Part shown: positions 1 to 7,799 of the stretch, one piece after another
How the letters are laid out: the number at the start of each line of letters is the position of its first letter
Numbering within the stretch: position 1 is the first letter of the stretch
Assembly (NCBI GenBank): GCA_038852315.1
Contig: JAWCKF010000010.1
Coordinates: 1 to 53,197, forward strand
Direction: 5' to 3'
DNA from: COMBO-56-21 sp038852315
Lineage (GTDB): Archaea; Thermoplasmatota; Thermoplasmata; UBA10834
Length of the DNA: 53,197 bases
Notes under the pieces: generated by a model
What the model was told of the DNA's origin: nothing
Databases searched by the model: none
What the model saw: the letters and a program-made list of their open reading frames with translations, nothing else
Program-made: the position numbers and the translations under genes

Positions 1-2
1 GG

Positions 3-308
3 CACGCCAGGAAGCGCCTCCAGAGGACCAAGTGGAGGAAGCCCATGGGCGACCACTCGAAGATGAGACAGCACTACGGTTACAGGCGCAACGTCGTGTC
101 GATAGGATACGGCGGGCCGCGCGAGGCGAGGTACCTGCACCCCTCGGGCTTCAGGGAGGTGCGCGTGTGGAACGTGTCAGACCTCGAGAAGATCAATCCC
201 GAGCTCGAGGCCGCGAGGATCGCACACCAGGTGGGCATGAGAAAGCGGCTCGAGATCGAGGAGAAGGCGGACGAGCTGGGAATCAGGATACTCAACAGGA
301 GCGGATGA
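3..308 (+). CDS. rpl32e: 50S ribosomal protein L32e (C-terminal part)
   Basis: This reading frame is open from the left edge and ends at the TGA at 306-308, so only the last 101 residues are present and the true start lies outside the window. The visible part has the L32e signature near a GDHSKMR segment followed by a conserved YGGPREARYLHPSGF stretch. L32e is an archaeal/eukaryotic large-subunit protein that binds 23S rRNA. It is followed after 3 bases by L19e, in the order seen in archaeal spc-type operons (L32e-L19e-L18-S5-L30-L15). Family assignment is firm; length cannot be judged. Confidence 0.93.
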   Translation, partial: HARKRLQRTKWRKPMGDHSKMRQHYGYRRNVVSIGYGGPREARYLHPSGFREVRVWNVSDLEKINPELEAARIAHQVGMRKRLEIEEKADELGIRILNRSG

Positions 309-311
309 CCG

Positions 312-764
312 ATGGACCTGAGCAACCAGAGGAGGATCGCTGCGAGCCTCCTGAAGTGCGGAGTCAACAGGGTCTGGATAGACCCCAACAGGCTGGAGGA
401 CGTGTCCGACGCGATCACGCGCGCCGATGTGAGGACGCTGATAGACTCGGGCGCCATCAGGGCGATGCAGAAGAAGGGCGTCTCGAGGGGCCGCGCGGAG
501 TACCTGAGGGCCCAGAGGGCCAAGGGAAGGCGCTCAGGGCACGGTTCGAGGCGCGGCAGGAAGGGCGCGAGGAAGCCCGCGAAGGAGGTCTGGATACAGG
601 CCATCAGGCCCATAAGGCGGAGGCTGAGGGAGCTGAGGGACGAGGGGAAGATCGACGCATCCACCTACAGGGAGTACTACCTCAGGGCTAAGGGCGGCAT
701 GTTCAAGAGCAGGCCGCACCTGGAGTCCCACATGCGGGCCCAGGGCGTACTGAAGGAGGGATGA
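312..764 (+). CDS. rpl19e: 50S ribosomal protein L19e
   Basis: A 150-residue protein of typical archaeal L19e length. The N-terminal helical domain starts MDLSNQRRIAASLLKCG, followed by a very basic middle (about residues 70-95, rich in Arg, Gly and Lys) and a helical C-terminal part. L19e has no bacterial counterpart and binds the large-subunit rRNA. The ATG at 312 lies 3 bases after the L32e stop, and the gene is 1 base from L18, so translation is probably coupled. Confidence 0.96.
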   Translation: MDLSNQRRIAASLLKCGVNRVWIDPNRLEDVSDAITRADVRTLIDSGAIRAMQKKGVSRGRAEYLRAQRAKGRRSGHGSRRGRKGARKPAKEVWIQAIRPIRRRLRELRDEGKIDASTYREYYLRAKGGMFKSRPHLESHMRAQGVLKEG

Positions 765-765
765 C

Positions 766-1266
766 ATGGCCACTGGTCCGAGGTACAGGGTGCCCTTCAG
801 GAGGAGGCGCGAGGGAAGGACCGACTACAGGCGCAGGGCGGCTCTGCTGAGGAGCGGCGCGGTCAGGCTCGTCGTGAGGAAATCGAACAAGCACGTGCGG
901 GTGCAGTTCGTGGACTACCACGAGAAGGGCGACCGCGTGCTGGCATCGGCTGTCTCCAAGGAGCTCGAGAAGCACGGCTGGACGGCCTCGGGGAAGAGCA
1001 CACCAGGGGCGTACCTGACCGGCTACCTCGCCGGGAGGAGGGCGAAGGAGAAGGGGCTCTCGGAGGCGGTGCTCGACATCGGCCTCAGGGAGCCGACCAG
1101 GGGCGCCGTCGTGTTCGCGGCCCTCAAGGGCGCGCTCGACGCCGGGATCGAGGTCCCGCACAGCGAGGAGATGATCCCGAGCCAGGAGAGGCTCGAGGGG
1201 AAGCACATGAAGCACGACGGCTCAGAGATGTTCAAGGCAGTGAAGGCCAAGATAGGAGGTGGCTGA
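766..1266 (+). CDS. rpl18: 50S ribosomal protein L18 (uL18)
   Basis: A 166-residue archaeal-length L18, which binds 5S rRNA in the central protuberance. It has the basic N-terminus, the LVVRKSNKHVRVQ strand and the YLTGYLAGRRAKEKG segment typical of the archaeal/eukaryotic L18/L5 branch. The start ATG at 766 follows the L19e stop by one base. The gene ends with a GGAGGT motif (1255-1260) that serves as ribosome binding site for the next gene, S5. Confidence 0.96.
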   Translation: MATGPRYRVPFRRRREGRTDYRRRAALLRSGAVRLVVRKSNKHVRVQFVDYHEKGDRVLASAVSKELEKHGWTASGKSTPGAYLTGYLAGRRAKEKGLSEAVLDIGLREPTRGAVVFAALKGALDAGIEVPHSEEMIPSQERLEGKHMKHDGSEMFKAVKAKIGGG

Positions 1267-1267
1267 G

Positions 1268-2002
1268 ATGGCCGACTGGGTGCCCAAGACCAGGCTGGGG
1301 AGGCTCGTCGCCGAAGGCAAGATAACCACAATGAGCGAGGCGCTCAGGAGCAGGCTGCCCCTGAGGGAGCCTGAGATAGTGGACATACTGCTCCCTGACC
1401 TCGCTGACGAGGTCCTCGACGTGAACATGGTCCAGAGGATGACCGACTCCGGCCGGAGGGTGAAGTTCGCGATCACGGTCGTCGTGGGCAACTACGACGG
1501 GTTCGTCGGCCTGGGCAGGCTGAAGGGCAAGGAGGTCGGCCCGGCGATCAGGGCGGCCATAGACGTCGCCAAGCTCAACATAATCGAGGTGAAGCGAGGG
1601 TGCGGCTCGTGGCAGTGCGGATGCCTCACGCCGCACTCGCTGCCGTTCGAGGTAGTGGGGCACGCGGGCTCTGTTGTCGTCAAGCTGAAGCCGGCGCCCC
1701 GGGGCACGGGCCTCGCGGTCGGGGACATAGCGAAGAGCGTGCTCGAGATGGCCGGGATAAAGGACGCGTGGGGCTTCACGCAGGGACACACGAAGACCAC
1801 CATCAACTACTCGATCGCCGCGTTCGAGGCGCTCAGGTCCACGGCTCAGATGAGGATAACGGACGAGCAGAGGGACCGGCTCCAGATAAGGTCCGGTCCC
1901 GTCCAGATACACGTCGCGTCGGTGGGAGTGCCGGCGGGTGAGGCGGGACCTGCGGAGGCCGATTCCGGCGCACCCGAGGGCGAACAGCAGGAGGGTGAGT
2001 GA
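1268..2002 (+). CDS. rps5: 30S ribosomal protein S5 (uS5)
   Basis: A 244-residue small-subunit protein. The double-stranded-RNA-binding-like N-domain begins near residue 65 (FAITVVVGNYDGFVGLG) and is followed by the S5 C-terminal domain (APRGTGLAVGDIAKSVLE, GIKDAWGFTQG). S5 helps form the mRNA entry site and affects decoding accuracy. I chose the ATG at 1268 because GGAGGT at 1255-1260 lies 7 bases upstream; an in-frame GTG at 1259 overlaps that motif. The Gln/Glu-rich C-terminal tail runs up to the L30 gene. Confidence 0.95.
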   Translation: MADWVPKTRLGRLVAEGKITTMSEALRSRLPLREPEIVDILLPDLADEVLDVNMVQRMTDSGRRVKFAITVVVGNYDGFVGLGRLKGKEVGPAIRAAIDVAKLNIIEVKRGCGSWQCGCLTPHSLPFEVVGHAGSVVVKLKPAPRGTGLAVGDIAKSVLEMAGIKDAWGFTQGHTKTTINYSIAAFEALRSTAQMRITDEQRDRLQIRSGPVQIHVASVGVPAGEAGPAEADSGAPEGEQQEGE

Positions 2003-2003
2003 G

Positions 2004-2492
2004 GTGCCGGCGGTTGCGGCCCTTAGGGTGCGGGGACACGCGAAGATCAGGTTCGACGCCGTGGAGACGATGGAGAGGCTGAAGCTGACGAGGGTGAACC
2101 ACTGCGTCATACTCCCCCAGACGCCGACGACCAAGGGCATGCTGCAGAAGGTCAAGGACTACGTGACCTGGGGCGAGGTCGGCCACGAGCTGATCGCGCG
2201 GATGCTGTTCCAGAGGGGCGAGGTCGTCGGGGGAGGGAGGCTCACGGACGCGTACGTCAAGGAGAACTCGAAGTACTCTTCCATACTCTCGCTCGCGAAG
2301 GCGATCGAGAAGGGCGAGGCGAGGCTCTCCGACGTCAAGGGCCTAAAGCCCGTGCTGCGGCTCCCGCCTCCCAGGAAGGGCTACGAGGGCACGAAGCGTC
2401 CTTACGCCGACGGCGGCTCCCTGGGATACAGGGGCGCCGAGATCGAGAAGCTCATAGACAGGATGCTCGCGAGACCGAAGGAGGCGAAGTGA
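2004..2492 (+). CDS. rpl30: 50S ribosomal protein L30 (uL30)
   Basis: A 162-residue protein close to the usual archaeal L30 length (about 155), longer than bacterial L30 (about 60). It shows the AALRVRGHAKIR strand, the LTRVNHCVILP segment and the archaeal C-terminal extension ending in a Gly-rich LRLPPPRKGYEGTKRPY stretch. The open frame extends further upstream to 1938 inside S5. The GTG at 2004 is preferred because it has a GGAGGGTGAG motif at 1990-1999 and gives the family's usual N-terminus. Confidence 0.93.
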   Translation: MPAVAALRVRGHAKIRFDAVETMERLKLTRVNHCVILPQTPTTKGMLQKVKDYVTWGEVGHELIARMLFQRGEVVGGGRLTDAYVKENSKYSSILSLAKAIEKGEARLSDVKGLKPVLRLPPPRKGYEGTKRPYADGGSLGYRGAEIEKLIDRMLARPKEAK

Positions 2493-2495
2493 GAC

Positions 2496-2921
2496 ATGGT
2501 CAGCAGGACGAGCAAGTTCAGGGGCAGCAGGACGCACGGCCGCGGCAAGAAGGCCGGCAGGGGCGCTGGCCTCAGGGGCGGCAGGGGCAACGCAGGGCTG
2601 CACAAGCACAAGTGGCTGAGCGTGGTCAAGTACGACCCTGACTACTTCGGCCACAGGGGCTTCAAGAGGCCGCAGTCCGTCGTCTCGGGCAAGGTCACCA
2701 TGAACCTGTCAGAGGTCGAGCAGGCCCTGCCGAGGCTGGCCAAGGAGGGCTTCGCGGCCGAGAAGGACGGGAAATGGACCGTCGACCTCACGAAGCTCGG
2801 CGTGGACAAGCTCCTCGGCTCCGGCAGGATAGGCAGGGCCGTGGACGTGAGAGTGAGCGAGGCGTCCGCCAAGGCAGAGGCCAAGCTGAAGGAGGCCGGC
2901 GGGTCGCTTCTGAAGGGATGA
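2496..2921 (+). CDS. rpl15: 50S ribosomal protein L15 (uL15)
   Basis: A 141-residue large-subunit assembly protein. The Gly/Arg/Lys-rich N-terminus (SRTHGRGKKAGRGAG, GGRGNAG) is diagnostic, followed by the FGHRGFKRP segment and an acidic/basic C-terminal domain. It lies 3 bases after L30 and directly before secY, the conserved archaeal and bacterial order. Archaeal L15 proteins are about 145 residues, so it looks complete. Confidence 0.95.
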   Translation: MVSRTSKFRGSRTHGRGKKAGRGAGLRGGRGNAGLHKHKWLSVVKYDPDYFGHRGFKRPQSVVSGKVTMNLSEVEQALPRLAKEGFAAEKDGKWTVDLTKLGVDKLLGSGRIGRAVDVRVSEASAKAEAKLKEAGGSLLKG

Positions 2922-2974
2922 ACGAGAGGAGAGAGGAGGGGAGTTGAGGCTCCTTTTCGCGAGGAAGGGTGCAG

Positions 2975-4543
2975 ATGGCTGAAGGGGACGAAGAGAAGAG
3001 CATGCTCTACAAGCTGAAGCCGATCACCTCGAGGCTTCCCGCGGTGACTCGGCCAGAGGGGCATGTGCACTTCCGTACCAAGATGATGTGGGTCATACTC
3101 ATACTCGTGCTGTACTTCGCTATGACCAACATCGTCATCTACGGGCTGGACACGGAGCAGCGGATAGACCTGTTCGCCCAGTACAGGGCGATCCTGGCAG
3201 GCGCGCAGTTCTCACTGATGCACCTGGGCATCGGCCCCATCGTCACCGGCTCGATCATCATGCAGCTCTTCACGGGCGCGAAGATCATCAAGCTCAACCT
3301 GAAGGACGACGATGACAAGGCGGTCTACCAGAGCACTCAGAAGCTACTGGTCATCATAATGATAGTCGTCGAATCGGTCCCGCAGGTCTACGGCTTCATG
3401 CAGCCCTCGCAGAAGTTCATGGACGGCATGGACTCCGTCTGGGCAGGACACGGCAAGGGCCTCGCGGAGACGCTCATAGTGGTCCAGCTCTTCGCGGGGT
3501 CGTACCTTGTGTTCCTCATGGACGAGGTCGTGTCCAAGTGGGGCATAGGGAGCGGCGTGTCGCTCTTCATCGCGGCGGGCGTGGCCCAGCAGATATTCAC
3601 GGGCTCGCTCAACTGGCACGGGTCCGACCCGCTCCAGCCCGTGTCGGTCCAGAACCCTCCCGCGGGCACGATACCGAAGACGATCTACTTGTTCCACCAC
3701 ATGTCCGCGCCCGAGCTGTCGGGGCAGGGCTTCGAGCGGATATTCCTGGTGCAGCCCAACCCGATGGTGGCGCTCATAGGCACCATCGTGATATTCCTGT
3801 TCGTGGCGTTCACGGAATCCAGCAGGATCGAGCTTCCGCTCGCACACGGAGGCGCGAGGGGCGCGAGGGGCAGGTACCCGATCAAGCTCATCTACGCGTC
3901 GAACATCCCCGTCATACTCATGGCGGCGCTGCTGGCGAACGTGAGCATGTTCTCCATGCTCTTCTGGGGCAGGCTGCAGGACGTCCCGCTGCTGGGGCAT
4001 AACTGGGCCCTGGGCTACTACGAAGGCAGCTCCACACGTCCTGCCGGAGGGCTCGCATATTACCTGTCGACAATCAATGGCCTGGGCGATTGGCTGCTGC
4101 CGCTGACGAGCGACGTGTACCTCGAGCACTACGGCCTGGACAAGAGCAGGTTCCAGATCGCCATGCACGTCGTGGTCTACGTGGGCGTGATGATCGTCGG
4201 ATCCATACTCTTCGCGAAGTTCTGGATAGAGACGACGAACATGGGCCCCGAGGCGGTGGCGTCTCAGATCGAGTCGAGCGGCATGCAGATACCCGGCTTC
4301 AGGAGGGACCCGAGGGTGCTCAAGCGGGTGCTAGAGAGGTACATCCCGGTCGTGACGGTCATATCTGGGGCTACGGTCGGCGCGCTGGCTGCGGGGGCGG
4401 ACCTGATAGGGACCGTCGGCAACGCCTCCGGCACGGGCGTGCTGCTGGCCACGGGCATCATGATACAGCTGTACGACGCTATCGGCAGGGAGCAGATGAT
4501 GGAGATGCACCCCGTGCTGAGAGGGTTCTTCGGAGGCGAGTGA
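2975..4543 (+). CDS. secY: Preprotein translocase subunit SecY
   Basis: A 522-residue polytopic membrane protein forming the Sec channel that exports and inserts proteins. Ten membrane segments can be traced, from WVILILVLYFAMTNIVIYG near residue 35 to the last near residue 490. The archaeal plug/TM2 region (LGIGPIVTGSIIMQL) and the cytosolic loop with RIELPLAHGGARG, which contacts the ribosome, are clear. The ATG at 2975 is chosen with GAGGAAGGG at 2961-2969 upstream; a GTG at 2969 would overlap that motif. A 50-base gap after L15 is the longest so far in the operon. No adk gene follows, unlike many other archaea. Confidence 0.97.
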   Translation: MAEGDEEKSMLYKLKPITSRLPAVTRPEGHVHFRTKMMWVILILVLYFAMTNIVIYGLDTEQRIDLFAQYRAILAGAQFSLMHLGIGPIVTGSIIMQLFTGAKIIKLNLKDDDDKAVYQSTQKLLVIIMIVVESVPQVYGFMQPSQKFMDGMDSVWAGHGKGLAETLIVVQLFAGSYLVFLMDEVVSKWGIGSGVSLFIAAGVAQQIFTGSLNWHGSDPLQPVSVQNPPAGTIPKTIYLFHHMSAPELSGQGFERIFLVQPNPMVALIGTIVIFLFVAFTESSRIELPLAHGGARGARGRYPIKLIYASNIPVILMAALLANVSMFSMLFWGRLQDVPLLGHNWALGYYEGSSTRPAGGLAYYLSTINGLGDWLLPLTSDVYLEHYGLDKSRFQIAMHVVVYVGVMIVGSILFAKFWIETTNMGPEAVASQIESSGMQIPGFRRDPRVLKRVLERYIPVVTVISGATVGALAAGADLIGTVGNASGTGVLLATGIMIQLYDAIGREQMMEMHPVLRGFFGGE

Positions 4544-4547
4544 GCCA

Positions 4548-5246
4548 ATGGGAACGGGAGGCGGACCAGGCAGGGCGGGCGCACCGAGGCCGGACTTCGG
4601 AGGGCAGATGCTGCTGCTGCTCGCCATGCTGATGGCCATCTTCATACTGTTCGACAACGACATCCGCCAGGGGCTCGGCCGAGCAGTCGGTGTCGTCCTC
4701 CAGCCTGCGTTCGGCTTCGACGGGCGCATGCCTGTGATAACGCTCCTGCTCACCGGCCTGCTCACAAGCTGCTTCACGATCACAGTGCGACAGCTTTTCA
4801 CTGACTGGGTCGGCCAAGCGAGGGCCGCGAGGATCGCCTCAGCGTTCAACAAGGAGCTGAGGGAGGCCAGACAGAGCAACAACACCTACAAGCTGAAGAA
4901 GCTCACGGAGCTTCAGCCGCAGATCATGTCCGCGCAGCTGAAGGCGTCTCAGACACAGCTGAAGCTGATGCCCGTCACGATGATAATCATAGTCCCGACG
5001 TTCGCGTGGCTCGCGAACTTCGTGTACATGGACCTCCAGTCCACGACCTTCTCCGTGCCGTGGGAGTTCAACGCTTCGATGAAGGGCTCTAACGTGCTGC
5101 CCAACTGGATACTCCTCTACTCGCTGCTGACGCTCCCCTTCGGGCAGCTGCTGACGAGGGCGCTGAAGTACTTCAGCTTCTCCAGGAAGCTCGAGAAGCT
5201 GGAGCGCGGCGTCCCTGAGGCGCGGGAGAAAGCCGAAGAAGGATGA
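4548..5246 (+). CDS. DUF106 membrane insertase (Oxa1/EMC3/TMCO1-like)
   Basis: A 232-residue membrane protein of the archaeal DUF106 family, the archaeal member of the YidC/Oxa1/EMC3/TMCO1/GET1 superfamily of membrane-protein insertases. It has a hydrophobic segment near residues 20-37, a second pair flanking a cytosolic helical coiled-coil hairpin (about residues 85-135, rich in Lys, Glu and Gln), and further segments near 140-160 and 185-205. The N-terminal 18 residues are Gly/Pro-rich. It starts 4 bases after the secY stop, as in most archaea, which fits a role beside the Sec channel. Confidence 0.9.
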   Translation: MGTGGGPGRAGAPRPDFGGQMLLLLAMLMAIFILFDNDIRQGLGRAVGVVLQPAFGFDGRMPVITLLLTGLLTSCFTITVRQLFTDWVGQARAARIASAFNKELREARQSNNTYKLKKLTELQPQIMSAQLKASQTQLKLMPVTMIIIVPTFAWLANFVYMDLQSTTFSVPWEFNASMKGSNVLPNWILLYSLLTLPFGQLLTRALKYFSFSRKLEKLERGVPEAREKAEEG

Positions 5247-5261
5247 GAGAGGTATGTCCTG

Positions 5262-5828
5262 ATGAGGATATCCATATCCGGCCCCCCGGGCAGCGGAAAG
5301 ACGACCGTGTGCATGGAGGTCGCGAAGAGGCTCGACTGCGACTACGTCCTCGTCGGACAGATATTCAGGCAGATGGCCCAGGAGCGCAGGATGGACCTCG
5401 AGACATTCAGCCGCCTCGCCGAGGAGGACGAGACCATCGACATGGAGCTGGACAGCAGGATGCTCGCGCTCGCCAAGGCGAACGAGGACATCGTGCTCGA
5501 GGGCAGGCTGACGGGGGCCCTCCTGAAGGCCAGGAAGGTTCCTGTGTTCGCCGTGTTCGTGACTGCGGACGAGCGAGTGAGGGCCGAGAGGATAGCCCAG
5601 CGGGAGTCCAAGGACGTGGAGCAGGTGCTGAACAACATGCGGACGAGGGAGCGGTCCGAGAGCAAGAGGTACCGCGCCTACTACGGCATCGACCCCAACG
5701 ACAGGAAGATCTACGACCTCTGGATAGACTCCACGAACATGTCGGCTGAAAGGGTCGCTGACATGGTGGTCGCAGAGGCGAGGAAGGCGAACCATGGCGA
5801 TGCTTCCCAGGATCCGAAGGCCGGTTGA
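5262..5828 (+). CDS. cmk: Cytidylate kinase, archaeal type
   Basis: A 188-residue P-loop kinase that phosphorylates CMP and dCMP with ATP. The Walker A motif GPPGSGKTT is at residues 7-15, and an adenylate-kinase-like lid with RIAQRESKD and RTRERSESKRY Arg residues follows. Archaeal cytidylate kinases are about 180 residues and commonly sit between DUF106 and cbf5, as here. The L34e and L14e genes that often flank it are absent. The 3' end overlaps the next gene by 35 bases. Confidence 0.93.
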   Translation: MRISISGPPGSGKTTVCMEVAKRLDCDYVLVGQIFRQMAQERRMDLETFSRLAEEDETIDMELDSRMLALAKANEDIVLEGRLTGALLKARKVPVFAVFVTADERVRAERIAQRESKDVEQVLNNMRTRERSESKRYRAYYGIDPNDRKIYDLWIDSTNMSAERVADMVVAEARKANHGDASQDPKAG

Positions 5829-6768
5829 TGCGGCCGGGGGCGGACGCCCCGAGGACAAGACCGTGGAGGAGCTCCTCTCAGACGGCGTTGTCGTCATCGA
5901 CAAGCCCTCGGGGCCCACCTCCCACCAGGTGACTAGTTGGGTGGGCGCGATGCTCGGGGCTAGCAGGTCTGCGCACGGAGGGACGCTCGACCCTCGCGTC
6001 ACTGGTGTGCTCCCAATCGGTCTGGGCGCTGCGGTGCGAGCGATAGACGCGCTGCACCACGGCACGAAGGCCTATGTGGGCGTGATGAGGATGCACGGCA
6101 ACGTCGACCGCAGCAGGCTCGAGGCCGTGGTCCAGGAGTTCACCGGTGAGGTGTTCCAGACACCGCCGATGCGCTCAGCCGTCAAGCGCGAGCTGAGGAG
6201 CAGGCGCATCCACTCGCTCAGGGTGCTCGAGGTATCCGGAAGGGATGTGCTCTTCGAAGTGGTGTGCGATGCGGGAACCTACATCAGGACGCTGTGTGTG
6301 GACATCGGCGACGCGCTGGCGGTCGGGGCTCACCTACAGGATCTCAGGCGGACCCGCGCAGGGGTGCTGGGCGAGGACATGGCTGTGACACTTCACGACC
6401 TGAGGGACGCATACGAGGAGTACAGGGCTGGCAGGAGCGAGGAGCTGCGGAGTATGCTGCACCCTAAGGAGGTGCTCCTCGCACAGATACCGAAGGTCGA
6501 GGTGAAGGATTCGGCGGTAGACGCGGTCTGCCACGGCGCCAACCTTGCTGTCCCAGGGATCGTCGCAGTTGACGAATCCGTAGGAGCGGGCGACCTGGTG
6601 GCCATCATGACCCTCAGCGGAGAGGCGGTGGCACTTGGAAACGCGCTGATGTCCGCACAGGAGATGACGAGGCGGCACGAGGGCTTCGCGGTAGACGTGT
6701 CCAGGGTGCTCATGCCAGCAGGGACCTACGCGAAGGCGTGGCGCAGTCCCAAGAAGCCGGGAACCTAG
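5794..6768 (+). CDS. cbf5: H/ACA RNP pseudouridine synthase Cbf5 (TruB family)
   Basis: A 324-residue enzyme that isomerises uridine to pseudouridine in rRNA (guided by H/ACA RNAs with Nop10, Gar1 and L7Ae) and in tRNA position 55. The catalytic motif GGTLDPRVTGVLPIG (about residues 62-76) contains the essential Asp, and the Tyr motif region is DAGTYIRTL near 165. The C-terminal PUA domain covers about residues 235-315. The ATG at 5794 has GGAAGG six bases upstream and overlaps cmk by 35 bases; an ATG at 5800 is also possible. The stop shares a CTAG with the convergent nuclease gene. Confidence 0.94.
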   Translation: MAMLPRIRRPVDAAGGGRPEDKTVEELLSDGVVVIDKPSGPTSHQVTSWVGAMLGASRSAHGGTLDPRVTGVLPIGLGAAVRAIDALHHGTKAYVGVMRMHGNVDRSRLEAVVQEFTGEVFQTPPMRSAVKRELRSRRIHSLRVLEVSGRDVLFEVVCDAGTYIRTLCVDIGDALAVGAHLQDLRRTRAGVLGEDMAVTLHDLRDAYEEYRAGRSEELRSMLHPKEVLLAQIPKVEVKDSAVDAVCHGANLAVPGIVAVDESVGAGDLVAIMTLSGEAVALGNALMSAQEMTRRHEGFAVDVSRVLMPAGTYAKAWRSPKKPGT

Positions 6769-7796
6769 CAGAAGTGGTCGAGCGTCCTCTGCCTCGACAA
6801 CAGCGGCTGCGCGTCAATGCCAAGCTCGCTCCTCACGTGCATAGCGAACTCGCGCGCGAAGCCGTGCGTCGTGAACACCTTGCTCGGAGCGCATCTCCTG
6901 ACGAACTCCATAAGCTCGTCGAAGCCGCAGTGGTCCGAGAGCGGGAACGCCTCGTCAGCGACGGAGGAACGAATGAACTCTCGGTCCAGGGCCCATCCCG
7001 AGAATGCCGCCACCTTCGCGCCGCGCTTTCTGAGGACCTGCACGCGGGCGAAGTCCCTGCCATAGCCAGATGTGACGTACACGACTGGCTGGCGGCGTGC
7101 CAGGTGAGGGTCGAGCTGGCGCACCGGTATGTCGTACCCGTGGCGGGCGAGCACGGCGTTGTTCTCAGCTATGGACGGGTGGAAGGCGATGGGCATGTCT
7201 CTGAGTGCGATAGCCAGCTCCTGCGACTTCCCGAGGGGATATGCTAGAAGTACGGCGCTCCCACCCCTGCCGACGATGTCGCCGAGCCAGTCCCTGACGG
7301 CGGACATCATCTCCTCGTAGTCGGGGAAGACGTAATGCGGCTTGCCGTAAGTCGCCTCGGTTATCAGCACGTCGCACTTCCGCGGCCTTGCGCCCTTCGT
7401 GTGCACCTTGTCACGTGTGCAGAAATCTCCCGTGTAGAGAACCCTCGTCTCCCCGCAGAGGAGGAACATCGTGGACCCCGGCACATGGCCGGCATCGATC
7501 ATCGTCACCCGACGGTCGGATACGACGCGGGCATCCTTCTTGCATCTCAGCGACAGATAGTCCCTGGTTATCTCTGAGCACACGAGCTCATCGTGTCTGA
7601 ACGACGAGGGGAGATGGTCCGAGTGCGCATGCGAGACCATGGACGTCTCGGACGGGAGCACGCGCTTAGGGTCGAACCTGTACTTGTGCCCCTCCACCTC
7701 CACCAGTATGCCGTTCCCGAGTTGCATCGTTGACTCACGTGCCCTATTCACGCAATCCTTGCTGGAAGACCGATACGTCAGAGGGCGCGCGGGCAT
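6765..7796 (-). CDS. Metallo-beta-lactamase/beta-CASP-type exonuclease
   Basis: A 343-residue metal-dependent hydrolase. The zinc-binding set is clear: SHAHSDHL (motif 2), DAGHVPGS (motif 3), YTGDF (motif 4), and a C-terminal THG; ITEATYGKP fits the start of a beta-CASP region. The length and motifs resemble short archaeal 'exonuclease of beta-lactamase fold' proteins, including those linked to DNA ligases, rather than the KH-domain CPSF-like RNases. The start at 7796 has an AAGGT motif five bases upstream; an ATG at 7727 gives a more typical N-terminus, so the first 23 residues are uncertain. It follows the coiled-coil gene by 3 bases, suggesting an operon. Whether DNA or RNA is the substrate cannot be seen. 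Confidence 0.85.
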   Translation of the reverse strand: MPARPLTYRSSSKDCVNRARESTMQLGNGILVEVEGHKYRFDPKRVLPSETSMVSHAHSDHLPSSFRHDELVCSEITRDYLSLRCKKDARVVSDRRVTMIDAGHVPGSTMFLLCGETRVLYTGDFCTRDKVHTKGARPRKCDVLITEATYGKPHYVFPDYEEMMSAVRDWLGDIVGRGGSAVLLAYPLGKSQELAIALRDMPIAFHPSIAENNAVLARHGYDIPVRQLDPHLARRQPVVYVTSGYGRDFARVQVLRKRGAKVAAFSGWALDREFIRSSVADEAFPLSDHCGFDELMEFVRRCAPSKVFTTHGFAREFAMHVRSELGIDAQPLLSRQRTLDHFC

Positions 7797-7799
7797 TCA

